DNA from: Labrys miyagiensis
GTDB lineage: Bacteria > Pseudomonadota > Alphaproteobacteria > Rhizobiales > Labraceae
DNA length: 64,000 nucleotides
Assembly: GCF_030160835.1 (NCBI RefSeq)
Contig: NZ_BSPC01000011.1
Coordinates: forward strand, 124,001 to 188,000
Reading direction: 5' to 3'
The notes beneath the pieces were generated by a model. It worked only from the letters and a program-made list of their open reading frames with translations, was not told the DNA's origin and made no database searches. Within the stretch, counting starts at the first letter, position 1. Each line of letters starts with the position of its first letter. A program made the position numbers and the translations under genes. Below, piece by piece: positions 55,263 through 63,938 of the stretch.

Positions 55263-57896
55263 TCAGGCTCCGCCTCCTGTTCCTGCTGCACCGTTGCGTC
55301 CAACCATGGCCTCCGCGATCAGATCCTCTGCTGCCCCGGCAAGCGCACTGTCGGTGCCCTCGCCATAGACCGGCTCCCGGCCGATCTCGAGCATGATCGG
55401 CACCGCCAAGGGCGTGATGCGATCGAGATCCTTATGAATGATTCGGCCCTTGATACGCGAGAGCATGGTTGAGAGGCGGGCGAGATCGAGCAGGCCGGTG
55501 CGCGCGTCGTCCCAGGCGGCGCGCATCAGGATATGGTCGGGCTCGTGCTGGCGCAGCACGTCATAGACGAGGTCGGTGGAGATGCTGATCTGCTTGCCCG
55601 TCTTCTCCTTGCCTGGGGCACGGCGCTCGATCAGGCCGGAGATGATGGCGCAGGTGCGGAACATGCGCTTCATCAGGGCGGATTCGGCCAACCATTCCTC
55701 CAGATCGTCGCCCAGCATGTCCTGGTCGAAGAGTTGGCTCATCGCGCCCCGGCTCATATCGCCGACGCCCCAGACAGCGAGCGCGTAGTCGTTGGCGACG
55801 AAGCCCATCGGCTTGAGCCCGGCGCGCTCCAGCCGGCGCGTCAGCAGCATGCCGAGCGTCTGGTGGGCAAGGCGCCCCTCGAAGGGATAGCAGACGAGGT
55901 AATAGCGATTGCCACGCGGAAAGGTCTCGACCAGCAGGTCGCCGGCCGGAGGCAGGCGCGAGATATCGCGCTGCAGGCGCAGCCAGTCCGCGACCTGGTC
56001 GGGCAGGGCGCTCCAGCTCTCGGGATTGGCGAGGATCGAGCGCACGCGCGCGGCAAGATGGGTCGAGAGCGGGAACTTGCCGCCGGCGAAGGAGGGGATC
56101 TTCGGGTCCTTGCCGGGCGGGGCGCGGGTGACCAGCACATCCTCTTCCGAAATGCCCTCGAAACGCAGGATCTCGCCGGCGAACAGGAAGGTGTCGCCGA
56201 CGCTCAGCCCTTCGGCGAAATATTCCTCCACCTCGCCGAGCACGCGCCCGAAGCCGCGGCGCGGCGCGGCGTCGCCGGGCTTCTTCCGGGGCGGGCCGGA
56301 GCTCTTCGGGTCCATGAACCAGGGCAGATAGGGCGTCGGCTTGTCGGCGGACATCCGCGTCGGCTCGCGCGGGCCGCGATTGGAAAGCCGCACCTTGAGC
56401 AGGGCCTCCTCCACGATGGTGCCGACATTGAGACGGTAAGCCTGCGCCACCATCGGGTTGGAAACGCGCCAGAGTCCGTCCTTTCCCTGGCGGATCTTGG
56501 CGAAGCGGTCATAGGTCTTCAGCGCATAGCCGCCGGTGGCGACAAAAGAGACGATATCGTCGAAGGTCTTGCGGTCGAGTTTGGCGTAGGGTTCCGCGGA
56601 GGTTACTTCCTCATAGAGATGCGTCGCCTCGAAGGGCGCGCCGCAGGCAACCCCGAGCACATGCTGGGCAAGCACGTCGAGCGCGCCTGTGCGGGCGACT
56701 GGCGTGTCCTGCTCGCCGGCATAGGCGGCATCGACGGCAGCCCGGCATTCCAGCACCTCGAAACGGTTGCTCGGCACCAGGATCGCCTGCGAGGGCTCGT
56801 CCAGCCGGTGATTGGCGCGGCCGATGCGCTGCAACAGGCGCGAGGCGCCCTTTGGCGCGCCGACATTGATGACGAGATCGACATCGCCCCAGTCGATGCC
56901 GAGGTCGAGGGTGGAGGTGCAGACCACCGCCTTGAGCTTGCTCGCCGTCATCGCCTCCTCCACCCGGCGGCGCTGGCCGACGTCGAGCGAGCCGTGATGC
57001 AGAGCGATCGGCAGGGCGTCCTCGTTCACCCGCCAGAGTTCCTGGAACACGAACTCGGCCTGCATACGGGTGTTCACGAAGACGAGCGTGGTCTTGTGCG
57101 ATTTGATCAGAGCATAGAGCTCGGCCATGGCGTGGCGCGCCGTATGCCCGGCCCAGGGCAACCGCTCCTCGGTCTCCAGGATGTCGAGTTCCGGCGCCGC
57201 ACCACCCGCGGCGATGACGAGATCGGCCATCTTGGTTTGGCCGGGGCGTTGCGGCACGATCCAGCGGCACAACTCGTCGGGATCGCGCACGGTGGCGGAG
57301 AGGCCGACCACTTCAACATCGGGCACGAAGTCGCGCAGCCGCGCCAGGCCGAGCGCCAGCAGATCGCCGCGCTTGGAGGTGACGATGGAGTGGAGTTCGT
57401 CCAGCACCACGCGCTTCAGCGAGCCGAAGAGATCGGCCGCTTCCCGGCTTGCCAGCAGCAGAGCGAGCTGCTCGGGCGTGGTGAGCAGGATATCCGGTGG
57501 ATCGCGCTTCTGGCGCTGGCGCTTGGCCTGGGGCGTGTCGCCGGTGCGCGTCTCGATCCGGGTCGGCAGGCCCATCTCGCCGGCGGGCCGTTCCAGGTTG
57601 CGGGCAACGTCGACGGCGAGCGCCTTCAACGGCGATATATATAAGGTGTGGAGCGAGGCTGGCGCATTGGCGCGGCGAGGTGCAAGATCGATCAGGCTCG
57701 GCAGGAAACCAGCGAGCGTCTTGCCGGCGCCGGTGGGGGCGATCAGCAGGGCCGAACGTCCGGCCCGCGCCTTTTCGACAAGCTGAAGCTGATGGGCGCG
57801 GGGGCTCCAGCCGCGGGCCGCGAACCAGTTCGCAAACAGGGGAGGGAGGGAGGAGACATGATCCTGTGAGGCCATGTCTCCAATTTGTCTGTTCAT
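55263..57896 (-). CDS. lhr: Ligase-associated DNA damage response DEXH-box helicase (Lhr-Core type)
   Basis: An 877-residue superfamily 2 3'-5' helicase. It shows Walker A LIAPTGAGKTLAGF, motif II VLDELHSIVTSKRGD, VVGLSATVRDP (motif III), TLVFVNTRMQAEF, CTSTLDLGIDWGDVDL (motif V) and RLLQRIGRANHRLDEPS (motif VI). The Lhr-specific winged helix and C-terminal domain follow (FLFAGEILRFEGI, FAVWG-like LAVWGVGDMSRG). The length fits the Lhr-Core form, without the extra large domain of E. coli Lhr. In Pseudomonas such an enzyme is co-conserved with PdeM, an exonuclease and a ligase; all four are here within 8 kb. Confidence 0.94.
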   Translation of the reverse strand: MNRQIGDMASQDHVSSLPPLFANWFAARGWSPRAHQLQLVEKARAGRSALLIAPTGAGKTLAGFLPSLIDLAPRRANAPASLHTLYISPLKALAVDVARNLERPAGEMGLPTRIETRTGDTPQAKRQRQKRDPPDILLTTPEQLALLLASREAADLFGSLKRVVLDELHSIVTSKRGDLLALGLARLRDFVPDVEVVGLSATVRDPDELCRWIVPQRPGQTKMADLVIAAGGAAPELDILETEERLPWAGHTARHAMAELYALIKSHKTTLVFVNTRMQAEFVFQELWRVNEDALPIALHHGSLDVGQRRRVEEAMTASKLKAVVCTSTLDLGIDWGDVDLVINVGAPKGASRLLQRIGRANHRLDEPSQAILVPSNRFEVLECRAAVDAAYAGEQDTPVARTGALDVLAQHVLGVACGAPFEATHLYEEVTSAEPYAKLDRKTFDDIVSFVATGGYALKTYDRFAKIRQGKDGLWRVSNPMVAQAYRLNVGTIVEEALLKVRLSNRGPREPTRMSADKPTPYLPWFMDPKSSGPPRKKPGDAAPRRGFGRVLGEVEEYFAEGLSVGDTFLFAGEILRFEGISEEDVLVTRAPPGKDPKIPSFAGGKFPLSTHLAARVRSILANPESWSALPDQVADWLRLQRDISRLPPAGDLLVETFPRGNRYYLVCYPFEGRLAHQTLGMLLTRRLERAGLKPMGFVANDYALAVWGVGDMSRGAMSQLFDQDMLGDDLEEWLAESALMKRMFRTCAIISGLIERRAPGKEKTGKQISISTDLVYDVLRQHEPDHILMRAAWDDARTGLLDLARLSTMLSRIKGRIIHKDLDRITPLAVPIMLEIGREPVYGEGTDSALAGAAEDLIAEAMVGRNGAAGTGGGA

Positions 57897-57963
57897 GCCG
57901 CTATCGCTGTTTCAGGCAGCGATATTGGGTGGCCTTACGCATAAGTCCAGAGCGCAGGACGAC

Positions 57964-58284
57964 TTAGGAGCACTTGTAGAAGGTCGACAGCATGTACATG
58001 CGATCGCTGTTGATTTCGATGGTGTTATTGTACCGGGGAGTGGCACCACTAAGGCAGCCGGTGTTGCGGGCAACCCGGTTGAACAGGCCGACGAGGGCGG
58101 CCTTGCTCTTGTGCCGCCCGTTCCAGGCGATGGTGCTGACCATCAGGCCGCCATCGGCGCGGCGGTTTATGTGGATGCTTTCGCCGCCGTTCTCGATGCT
58201 GCCGATACGGGTCAAGCCGGAGCTGGTCGCGCAGCTTGCGCAGGCGAGGCCAAGCATCGCCAATAAGGAAAGTTTCAGATACAC
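57964..58284 (-). CDS. Small hypothetical lipoprotein
   Basis: A 106-residue protein of unknown function, starting with GTG after a good AGGGG. The signal is MYLKLSLLAMLGLACASC, with two possible lipobox cysteines (15 and 18). The mature part (IENGGESIHINRRADGGLMVSTIAWNGRHKSKA, then LFNRVARNTGCLSGATPRYNNTIEI and FYKC) has two further cysteines that could form a disulfide. Composition is AT-richer than neighbours. It separates the two halves of the ligase-associated repair set and has no visible link to it. Confidence 0.7.
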   Translation of the reverse strand: MYLKLSLLAMLGLACASCATSSGLTRIGSIENGGESIHINRRADGGLMVSTIAWNGRHKSKAALVGLFNRVARNTGCLSGATPRYNNTIEINSDRMYMLSTFYKCS

Positions 58285-58390
58285 GTATTGCCCCTGATGA
58301 GATCTTCGCGATCAAGCAATGCTGCAATCCAATGATTCGCAGCCGTGCCCCGAGGAGACGATTACGTTAGGGAATTCCGTTTGCCAATAC

Positions 58391-59302
58391 CTATCGCTTG
58401 AATATGGCGACCATGCCGGGTACGGGGCTGCCGCGATCCTGCCGAGCCCAGTCGTCGTTCCGGCGGAGAAGGGTCAGCCCTGCCGCCCTGGCCCAGCTCT
58501 CGATGCTGGCATGGGAGTGCGCATAGCGCATGTCATGGTTGAGGATGAAGGGCTCCGGCCCGTCATGGCGCTGCGCCGTGAAGGCGAAAAGGCCATTCGG
58601 CTCAAGCACCCGCGCGACTTCACGGAACAGCGCTTGCAAATCGCCGAGATAGACGAAGACATCGGCGGCAAGCACCAGCTCGGCGCTTGCCGCTGGCTGG
58701 CTTTCGAGAAAAACGAGGGCATCCTTGCATAGGAGACCGCGATAGAGCCCTTTGCTGCCGGCCTTGGCCAGCATGGCCTGCGAGAGGTCGACGCCGATCA
58801 TCTCGCCGCAGAAGGCCTGGAAGGCCTCGCCCGCCAGGCCCGTGCCGCAGCCCAGATCCAGCATCCGCCGGAAGGCCAGGGGCTGGCGCAGGTCGGAGAG
58901 TGCGGCCTTGAGCAAGGCCGGCCCGCGATAAGCGAGGTCGCCCACCAGCGAGCGCTCGAAACGCGGTGCATATTCGTCGAACAAGGCAGCGACGTGCGAG
59001 GTGGTCATCGCGCCATCGGCGGGACGTTCTCCGAGCCTGGCCAATCTTGCGCCGGCGCCGGCAACATCTCCGGCGTCGAGGGCAAGGCTCTGGCGATAGG
59101 CTTCGATCGCCTTGCCCCGCTCGCCGGTTTCCTCCCGCAAGTCACCGAGCGCGTACCAGCCGGCCGCCCAGCGAGGCGCACAATCCAGGGTCTGCTCCAC
59201 CAGCTCCGCGGCGGCCGCAAGGTCGCCCCGCGCCTTGTAGTCCATGGCATAGGCGAAACGGCGGTCGGCGATGGGGTCGCCGGAGGTGTGGAAAGAGGGC
59301 AT
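58391..59302 (-). CDS. TPR-containing class I SAM methyltransferase
   Basis: A 303-residue protein. Residues 1-100 carry tetratricopeptide-like helices (DRRFAYAMDYKARGDLAAAAELVEQTL and WAAGWYALGDLREETGERGKAIEAYRQSLAL). Residues 110-300 are a Rossmann methyltransferase: FERSLVGDLAYRGPALLKAAL, motif I MLDLGCGTGLAGEAF, GVDLSQAMLAKA, LAADVFVYLGDLQALFREVARVLEPNGLFAF. Such TPR-methyltransferases are common in alphaproteobacteria, often annotated as contractile- or biotin-like methyltransferases without proof. ATG 59302 matches the start of the TPR part; the frame extends to 59635 without similarity. Its neighbours suggest nothing about the substrate. Confidence 0.85.
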   Translation of the reverse strand: MPSFHTSGDPIADRRFAYAMDYKARGDLAAAAELVEQTLDCAPRWAAGWYALGDLREETGERGKAIEAYRQSLALDAGDVAGAGARLARLGERPADGAMTTSHVAALFDEYAPRFERSLVGDLAYRGPALLKAALSDLRQPLAFRRMLDLGCGTGLAGEAFQAFCGEMIGVDLSQAMLAKAGSKGLYRGLLCKDALVFLESQPAASAELVLAADVFVYLGDLQALFREVARVLEPNGLFAFTAQRHDGPEPFILNHDMRYAHSHASIESWARAAGLTLLRRNDDWARQDRGSPVPGMVAIFKR

Positions 59303-59601
59303 GGCGGGGGTATAGGGCAGGCGGAAAGGAAATGGAAATGGGGAGGTGCGCGCACAGGAGAAGTGGGGGAGGCTTCCCGCGCTAGGTCTGATACCGCGCC
59401 AGTTGCTCCTCCAATCCCGGCTCGCGCCGCGATGTTCCCCGCCGTGATGGCGACGACCCCCTAGCGGCAGGGCAAAGTCCTGCCTGAGCTTGCGGGCGAA
59501 GGCGCCGAGTTCCGCCGCCTCGCTTTCCAAAACCAGTTCGGAGTCCTGCGATGTTTCGGGGAAATCTTGGCTAGCACCGCCGTTATACCTATCTTCCCCC
59601 C
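59303..59601. other. Divergent promoter region, methyltransferase / exonuclease
   Basis: About 300 bp, no gene or repeat recognised. It should hold the promoter of the exonuclease-ligase pair. No LexA box was identified by eye. Confidence 0.4.
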
Positions 59602-60615
59602 ATGCGGCCATCCGATTTGCTGATTCCGACGCCATCCGGACTCTATTGTCCGCCTGCCGATGTCTATGTCGATCCGGTGCGTCCCGTCGATAAGGCGCTG
59701 ATTACCCACGCCCATTCCGACCATGCCCGCGCTGGGCATTACCAGGTGCTGGCGACGCAGGAGACGCTGGCGATCATGGCGGCGCGGCTCGGTGAGGAAT
59801 TCTGCCATACGCGGCAGGTGGCTAGATACGGTGAGACGCTCGATCTCAACGGCGTCAAGGTCTGCTTCCATCCCGCCGGCCATGTGCTGGGATCGGCGCA
59901 GATCGCCTTCGAGGCCGAGGGGCTGCGCATCGTCGCCTCCGGCGACTACAAGCGCCAGGCCGATCCGACCTGCATGCCCTTCGAGGTGGTGCCCTGCGAT
60001 GTCTTCATCTCCGAGGCCACCTTCGCCCTGCCGGTGTTCCGCCATCCCGATCCCGCCCATGAGATCGCCAAGCTGCTCAACTCCCTGGAGCTCTTCCCAG
60101 AGCGTGCCCATCTCGTCGGCGCCTATTCGCTCGGCAAGGCACAGCGCGTGATCGCCATGGCGAGGGAGGCTGGTCACGATGCGCCGATCTATCTGCACGG
60201 CGCCATGGAGAAGGTGACGCGGCTCTATGAGCAGCACGGCATCGCTCTCGGCGAACTGCATCTGGTGCGCGACACCAAGCCGGCCGAGCTTGCCGGCGCC
60301 ATCGTGCTCTGTCCGCCGAGTGCCGCGCAGGAACCCTGGTCGCGCAAGATGCCGGAGCCGCTCAGCGTCTACGCTTCGGGCTGGATGCGCATCCGCGCCC
60401 GGGCCCGGCAGAGCGGCGCGGAGCTGCCTCTGGTGATCTCCGACCATGCCGATTGGCCGGACCTGCAGCGCTCCATCCTGGAGACCGGCTGCTCGGAGCT
60501 TTGGGTCACCCATGGCCAGGAGGATGCGCTGGTGCACTGGGCACAAAGCCGGGGCCTCAAGGCCAGACCCCTTCACATGGTTGGTTACGGCGACGAGGAG
60601 GCAGGAGAGGCATGA
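59602..60615 (+). CDS. Ligase-associated DNA damage response exonuclease
   Basis: A 337-residue metallo-beta-lactamase/beta-CASP-like nuclease. The metal motif is ITHAHSDHARAGHYQVLA (HxHxDH). HPAGHVLGSAQIAFEAEG, IVASGDYKRQADPTCMPFE and FISEATFALPVFRHPDP follow. The C-terminal His-bearing parts are VISDHADWPDLQRSI and ELWVTHGQEDALV. This is the SNM1/Artemis-like exonuclease of the Lhr-Exo-Lig-Pde set. Its stop overlaps the ligase start by four bases (ATGA), so the two are translationally coupled. Confidence 0.94.
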   Translation: MRPSDLLIPTPSGLYCPPADVYVDPVRPVDKALITHAHSDHARAGHYQVLATQETLAIMAARLGEEFCHTRQVARYGETLDLNGVKVCFHPAGHVLGSAQIAFEAEGLRIVASGDYKRQADPTCMPFEVVPCDVFISEATFALPVFRHPDPAHEIAKLLNSLELFPERAHLVGAYSLGKAQRVIAMAREAGHDAPIYLHGAMEKVTRLYEQHGIALGELHLVRDTKPAELAGAIVLCPPSAAQEPWSRKMPEPLSVYASGWMRIRARARQSGAELPLVISDHADWPDLQRSILETGCSELWVTHGQEDALVHWAQSRGLKARPLHMVGYGDEEAGEA

Positions 60616-62267
60616 ACCGCTTCGCCGCGCTCCTCGACCGCCTCGCCTATGAGCCCGGCCGCAACGCCAAGCTCCGTCTGCTGACCGATTATTTCCGCGC
60701 CACCCCGGATCCCGACCGCGGCTATGCCCTGGCCGCGATGACCGGTGCGCTCACCTTCCGCAATGCCAAGCCGGCGCTGCTGCGCGAGCTCATTGCCGAG
60801 CGCACGGATCCCGAACTCTTCGCGCTCTCCTATGACTATGTCGGCGATCTCTCCGAGACCATCGCGCTGATGTGGCCGGTGCGGCCCGGCGCCAATCACT
60901 CGCCGACGCTCACGGAGGTGGTCGAGGCTCTCACCCATGCCGGCAAGGCGGCCATGCCGGGGCTGATCGCCCGACATCTCGATGCGCTCGACGAGACCGG
61001 GCGCTGGGCCTTTCTCAAGCTGATCACCGGCGCGCTGCGCATCGGCGCCTCCGCCCGCCTCGCCAAGAGCGCGGTGGCGGCCCTGGGTTCGCTGGCGCCC
61101 GACGATATCGAGCTGGCCTGGCCCGGCCTTACGCCGCCCTATGAGGGCCTGTTCGCCTGGGCCGAGGGCAAGGGCGAGCGGCCCGAGACAGGCAATCCCG
61201 CGCCCTTCCGGCCGGTGATGCTGGCGCATGCGCTGGAGGAGGGTGATCTCCCGGTCATGCTGCCGGAGGATTTCGTCGCCGAATGGAAATGGGACGGCAT
61301 CCGCGTCCAGGCCGTGGGGGCCACAGCGCATGGCCTGCCGATGCTCCGGCTCTATTCGCGCACGGGCGAGGATATTGCGCCGGCCTTTCCCGATCTCGTC
61401 GAGGCCCTGCGCTTCGAAGGCGCCATCGACGGCGAGTTGCTGGTGCGCCGGGAGACGCGCATCGAGAATTTCAACACGCTGCAGCAGCGGCTCAACCGCA
61501 AGACCGTCACGACGAAGATGGTGGCGGAGTATCCCGCCCATATCCGCGCCTATGACCTTCTGGCCGAGGGCGAAGAGGACCTGCGCGGCCTGCCCTTCGT
61601 CGAGCGCCGCGCGCGGCTGGAGGCCTTCGTCGCACGGCTCGCCTCGCCCCGTCTCGACCTCTCGCCGATGGTGGCTTTTGCGACGCCGCAGGAATTGGCC
61701 GCGGCGCGCTCCGATCCCCTGGCCGCCGGAGCGGGGGAGGATGCGGATGCCGTCGAGGGCCTGATGCTGAAGCGGCGCGACAGTCTTTATGTGCCCGGCC
61801 GCCCCAAGGGGCTGTGGTTCAAATGGAAGCGCGAGCCCTACCGCATCGACGCCGTGCTGATGTATGCCCAGCGCGGCCATGGCAAGCGCTCCTCCTTCTA
61901 TTCCGACTACACCTTCGGCGTCTGGAGCGGGAATGAGCTTGTACCTGTCGGCAAGGCCTATTTCGGCTTCACCGACGAGGAACTGCGCGACATCGACCGC
62001 TTCGTGCGCAACAACACCGTCAACCGCTTCGGCCCGGTGCGCGAGGTGACGCATACGGCCGAGACGGGGCTGGTGGTGGAGGTCGCTTTCGAGGGGCTGG
62101 CGCGCTCCACCCGCCACAAATCCGGCGTCGCCATGCGCTTTCCGCGGCTGGCGCGCCTGCGCTGGGACAAGCCTCCCAGCGAGGCCGACCGCCTGGAAAA
62201 CTTGACCGCCCTGCTTGACCGAACGCCCGCCACACCCGAAATAGAGGCCGGTTCGGCAGGAGACTAG
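60612..62267 (+). CDS. ATP-dependent DNA ligase, ligase-associated (cisplatin damage response type)
   Basis: A 551-residue ligase. The N-terminal helical DNA-binding domain includes FAALLDRLAYEPGRNAKLRLL and FLKLITGALRIGASARLAKSAVA. The nucleotidyltransferase domain has FVAEWKWDGIRVQAVG, with the adenylated Lys in KWDG. Further motifs are RLYSRTGEDI, GAIDGELLV, YDLLAEGEEDLR, EGLMLKRRDSLY (motif IV) and GLWFKWKREPYRIDAVLMYA (motif V). The OB domain ends FPRLARLRWDKPPSEAD. It resembles archaeal/eukaryal-type LigB proteins and completes the repair set with the exonuclease, helicase and PdeM. ATG 60612 overlaps the exonuclease stop. Confidence 0.95.
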   Translation: MNRFAALLDRLAYEPGRNAKLRLLTDYFRATPDPDRGYALAAMTGALTFRNAKPALLRELIAERTDPELFALSYDYVGDLSETIALMWPVRPGANHSPTLTEVVEALTHAGKAAMPGLIARHLDALDETGRWAFLKLITGALRIGASARLAKSAVAALGSLAPDDIELAWPGLTPPYEGLFAWAEGKGERPETGNPAPFRPVMLAHALEEGDLPVMLPEDFVAEWKWDGIRVQAVGATAHGLPMLRLYSRTGEDIAPAFPDLVEALRFEGAIDGELLVRRETRIENFNTLQQRLNRKTVTTKMVAEYPAHIRAYDLLAEGEEDLRGLPFVERRARLEAFVARLASPRLDLSPMVAFATPQELAAARSDPLAAGAGEDADAVEGLMLKRRDSLYVPGRPKGLWFKWKREPYRIDAVLMYAQRGHGKRSSFYSDYTFGVWSGNELVPVGKAYFGFTDEELRDIDRFVRNNTVNRFGPVREVTHTAETGLVVEVAFEGLARSTRHKSGVAMRFPRLARLRWDKPPSEADRLENLTALLDRTPATPEIEAGSAGD

Positions 62268-62270
62268 GGC

Positions 62271-62549
62271 ATGGCAGGCGGGGTTGAACGCTTCATGGGC
62301 GGCTCGATGACGAACACCATCATCAAGCTGGTGGTGATCTCGATCGCCGTTGGGCTCGTGCTCGGCTGGCTCAACCTGACGCCATGGGAGCTGCTCGAAA
62401 ACATCAGGCGCTCGCTGGAGCATCTCTTCGCCCGCGGCTTCGGCATGGTGCGCGACCTCTTCGGCTATTTCCTGCTGGGCGCGGTGATCGTGATCCCGGT
62501 GTGGATCATCCTGCGCCTGCTGCAATCCAGCCGGGGCGGGGGGAAGTAG
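62271..62549 (+). CDS. DUF6460-type small membrane protein
   Basis: A 92-residue inner-membrane protein with two hydrophobic segments (TIIKLVVISIAVGLVLGWL and LFGYFLLGAVIVIPVWIILRLL) separated by an amphipathic linker (NIRRSLEHLFARGFGMVRD). The segment LGWLNLTPWELLENI matches the conserved core of DUF6460, of unknown function. It starts three bases after the ligase stop with GGAGACTAGGG upstream, so it is probably co-transcribed with the exonuclease-ligase pair. REPIN copy I follows. Confidence 0.75.
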   Translation: MAGGVERFMGGSMTNTIIKLVVISIAVGLVLGWLNLTPWELLENIRRSLEHLFARGFGMVRDLFGYFLLGAVIVIPVWIILRLLQSSRGGGK

Positions 62550-62557
62550 AGGGCGGC

Positions 62558-62639
62558 CCGGGTGCACGGGCATCCTGCCCGTTCTTGGAACCTGGGACTT
62601 TTGGAAAGGGAAGAACGGGCAGGATGCCCGTGCACCCGG
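62558..62639. repeat. REPIN-like element, copy I (perfect arms)
   Basis: CCGGGTGCACGGGCATCCTG followed by CCCGTTCTT (62558-62586) is inverted without mismatch at 62611-62639. Each arm is a hairpin (GGGC/GCCC). The 24-base spacer has no terminator stem. Same subtype as copy G. Confidence 0.82.
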
Positions 62640-62734
62640 AAAAAGCTTCCCTCCCTCTACAAGCCGGCTTGCGGCGCAGCGCGGCGTCATTGCATGGTCT
62701 CTTCAGGACAGACGAGAAAGACGGCGGGTGCCAG

Positions 62735-63916
62735 ATGGACGGTTCCAAGACGATCGCGCTCGGCGGCGCCATCCGGGCTGAATGGCCGCTCGACTGGAGC
62801 AAGCTCACCGTCAACCACGGCGCCTATGGCGCAACGCCCAAATGCGTGCTGGCGGCCCAGGAGATGTGGCGCGATCGCATGGAGGCGCAGCCCAGCATCT
62901 TCATGCGCAGCATCCTGCCGGATGTTTTGCGCACCAATGCCGGCGCCCTCGGCTCCTTCCTGAACGCGGACGCGCAGGACATCGTCTTCGTCGACAATGC
63001 GACGACCGGCTGCAATGCCGTCCTGCGCTCCCTCGATTTCAAGCCAGGCGACGAGATCGTGCTGCACGGCCAGATCTATGGCGCTGTCGGCAAGACAGCC
63101 CGCTATGTCGCCGGGCGCACGGGTGCCAGCATCGTCGAGGTGCCGCTGGCCTTCCCAGGTGGGGATGCTGCCGCTTTCATCGAAGCCCTCGGGGCGAGGC
63201 TGAATGATCGCACGCGGCTCGTCATCGTCGATCACATCACCTCGCCGAGCGCCCTGGTCCTGCCGGTTGAAGCGGCGGTGCGCCTCTGCCGCGATGCCGG
63301 TGTGCCCATTCTCATCGATGGCGCGCATGGCCCTGGCCAGATCGAGGTCGATCTCAAGGCCATCGATGCCGACTGGTATGTCGGCAATTGCCATAAATGG
63401 TTGGCGGCGCCGAAGGGCTGCGCCTTCCTGTGGTCGCGCCGCGACCGGCAGGTCGGACTGCATCCGACCACGATCTCGCATGGCTTCCAGCAGGGCTATC
63501 TCAGCGAGTTCGACTGGACAGGCACGCGCGACGCCACGGCCTTCCTTGCCATCGAGACCGCGCTCGCCTTTCACGAGAAGCTGGGCGGCATGGCCCTGCG
63601 CCGGCGCAATGCCGATCTCGCCCATCAGGCCGGGCGCCTGCTGGCCGACCATTTCGGCACCGCCTATGGCAATGAGGCGCATCCCGTCGCCATGGCCATG
63701 GTCCGTCTGCCGTTCAGCGGCGCCACCTCGGCGGAGCGGGCACTCGCACTGCGCGACCGGCTGCTCGACGAATTCCGCTGCGATGCCCCGCTGATCGCCC
63801 ACCCCGACGGCATCTGGGTACGCGTGTCGGCGCATGCCTATAACGAGATCGGCGACTACGAGAGGCTGGCAGGGATTCTGGACCGATTGATCCGTACGGA
63901 TCGGGCGGCCGACTAA
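62735..63916 (+). CDS. Class V PLP-dependent aminotransferase (isopenicillin N epimerase-like)
   Basis: A 393-residue PLP enzyme of the CefD/NifS-like branch. It shows LTVNHGAYGATPKCVLAAQEMW, DIVFVDNATTGCNAVLRSL (cofactor phosphate site), VLHGQIYGAVGKT, LVIVDHITSPSALVLPV, PILIDGAHGPGQIEVDL (cofactor Asp) and the PLP lysine in YVGNCHKWLAAPKGCAFLW. FDWTGTRDATAFLAIETAL follows. Annotations vary between epimerase and cysteine-desulfurase-like; the NxxHKW site and GTRD motif favour the epimerase-like group, but the substrate is unknown. ATG 62735 was chosen by homology; an upstream in-frame stretch crosses REPIN copy I and is not coding. Confidence 0.88.
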   Translation: MDGSKTIALGGAIRAEWPLDWSKLTVNHGAYGATPKCVLAAQEMWRDRMEAQPSIFMRSILPDVLRTNAGALGSFLNADAQDIVFVDNATTGCNAVLRSLDFKPGDEIVLHGQIYGAVGKTARYVAGRTGASIVEVPLAFPGGDAAAFIEALGARLNDRTRLVIVDHITSPSALVLPVEAAVRLCRDAGVPILIDGAHGPGQIEVDLKAIDADWYVGNCHKWLAAPKGCAFLWSRRDRQVGLHPTTISHGFQQGYLSEFDWTGTRDATAFLAIETALAFHEKLGGMALRRRNADLAHQAGRLLADHFGTAYGNEAHPVAMAMVRLPFSGATSAERALALRDRLLDEFRCDAPLIAHPDGIWVRVSAHAYNEIGDYERLAGILDRLIRTDRAAD

Positions 63917-63938
63917 GGCGCTTGGAGACCACCGCACA

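Noticed and set aside
55533-57644. 703-codon plus-strand open frame opposite lhr
   Set aside because: Antisense shadow of the helicase gene; low-complexity composition and no motifs.
60585-62690. 701-codon minus-strand open frame opposite the DNA ligase
   Set aside because: Shadow frame; the ligase motifs on the plus strand are complete.
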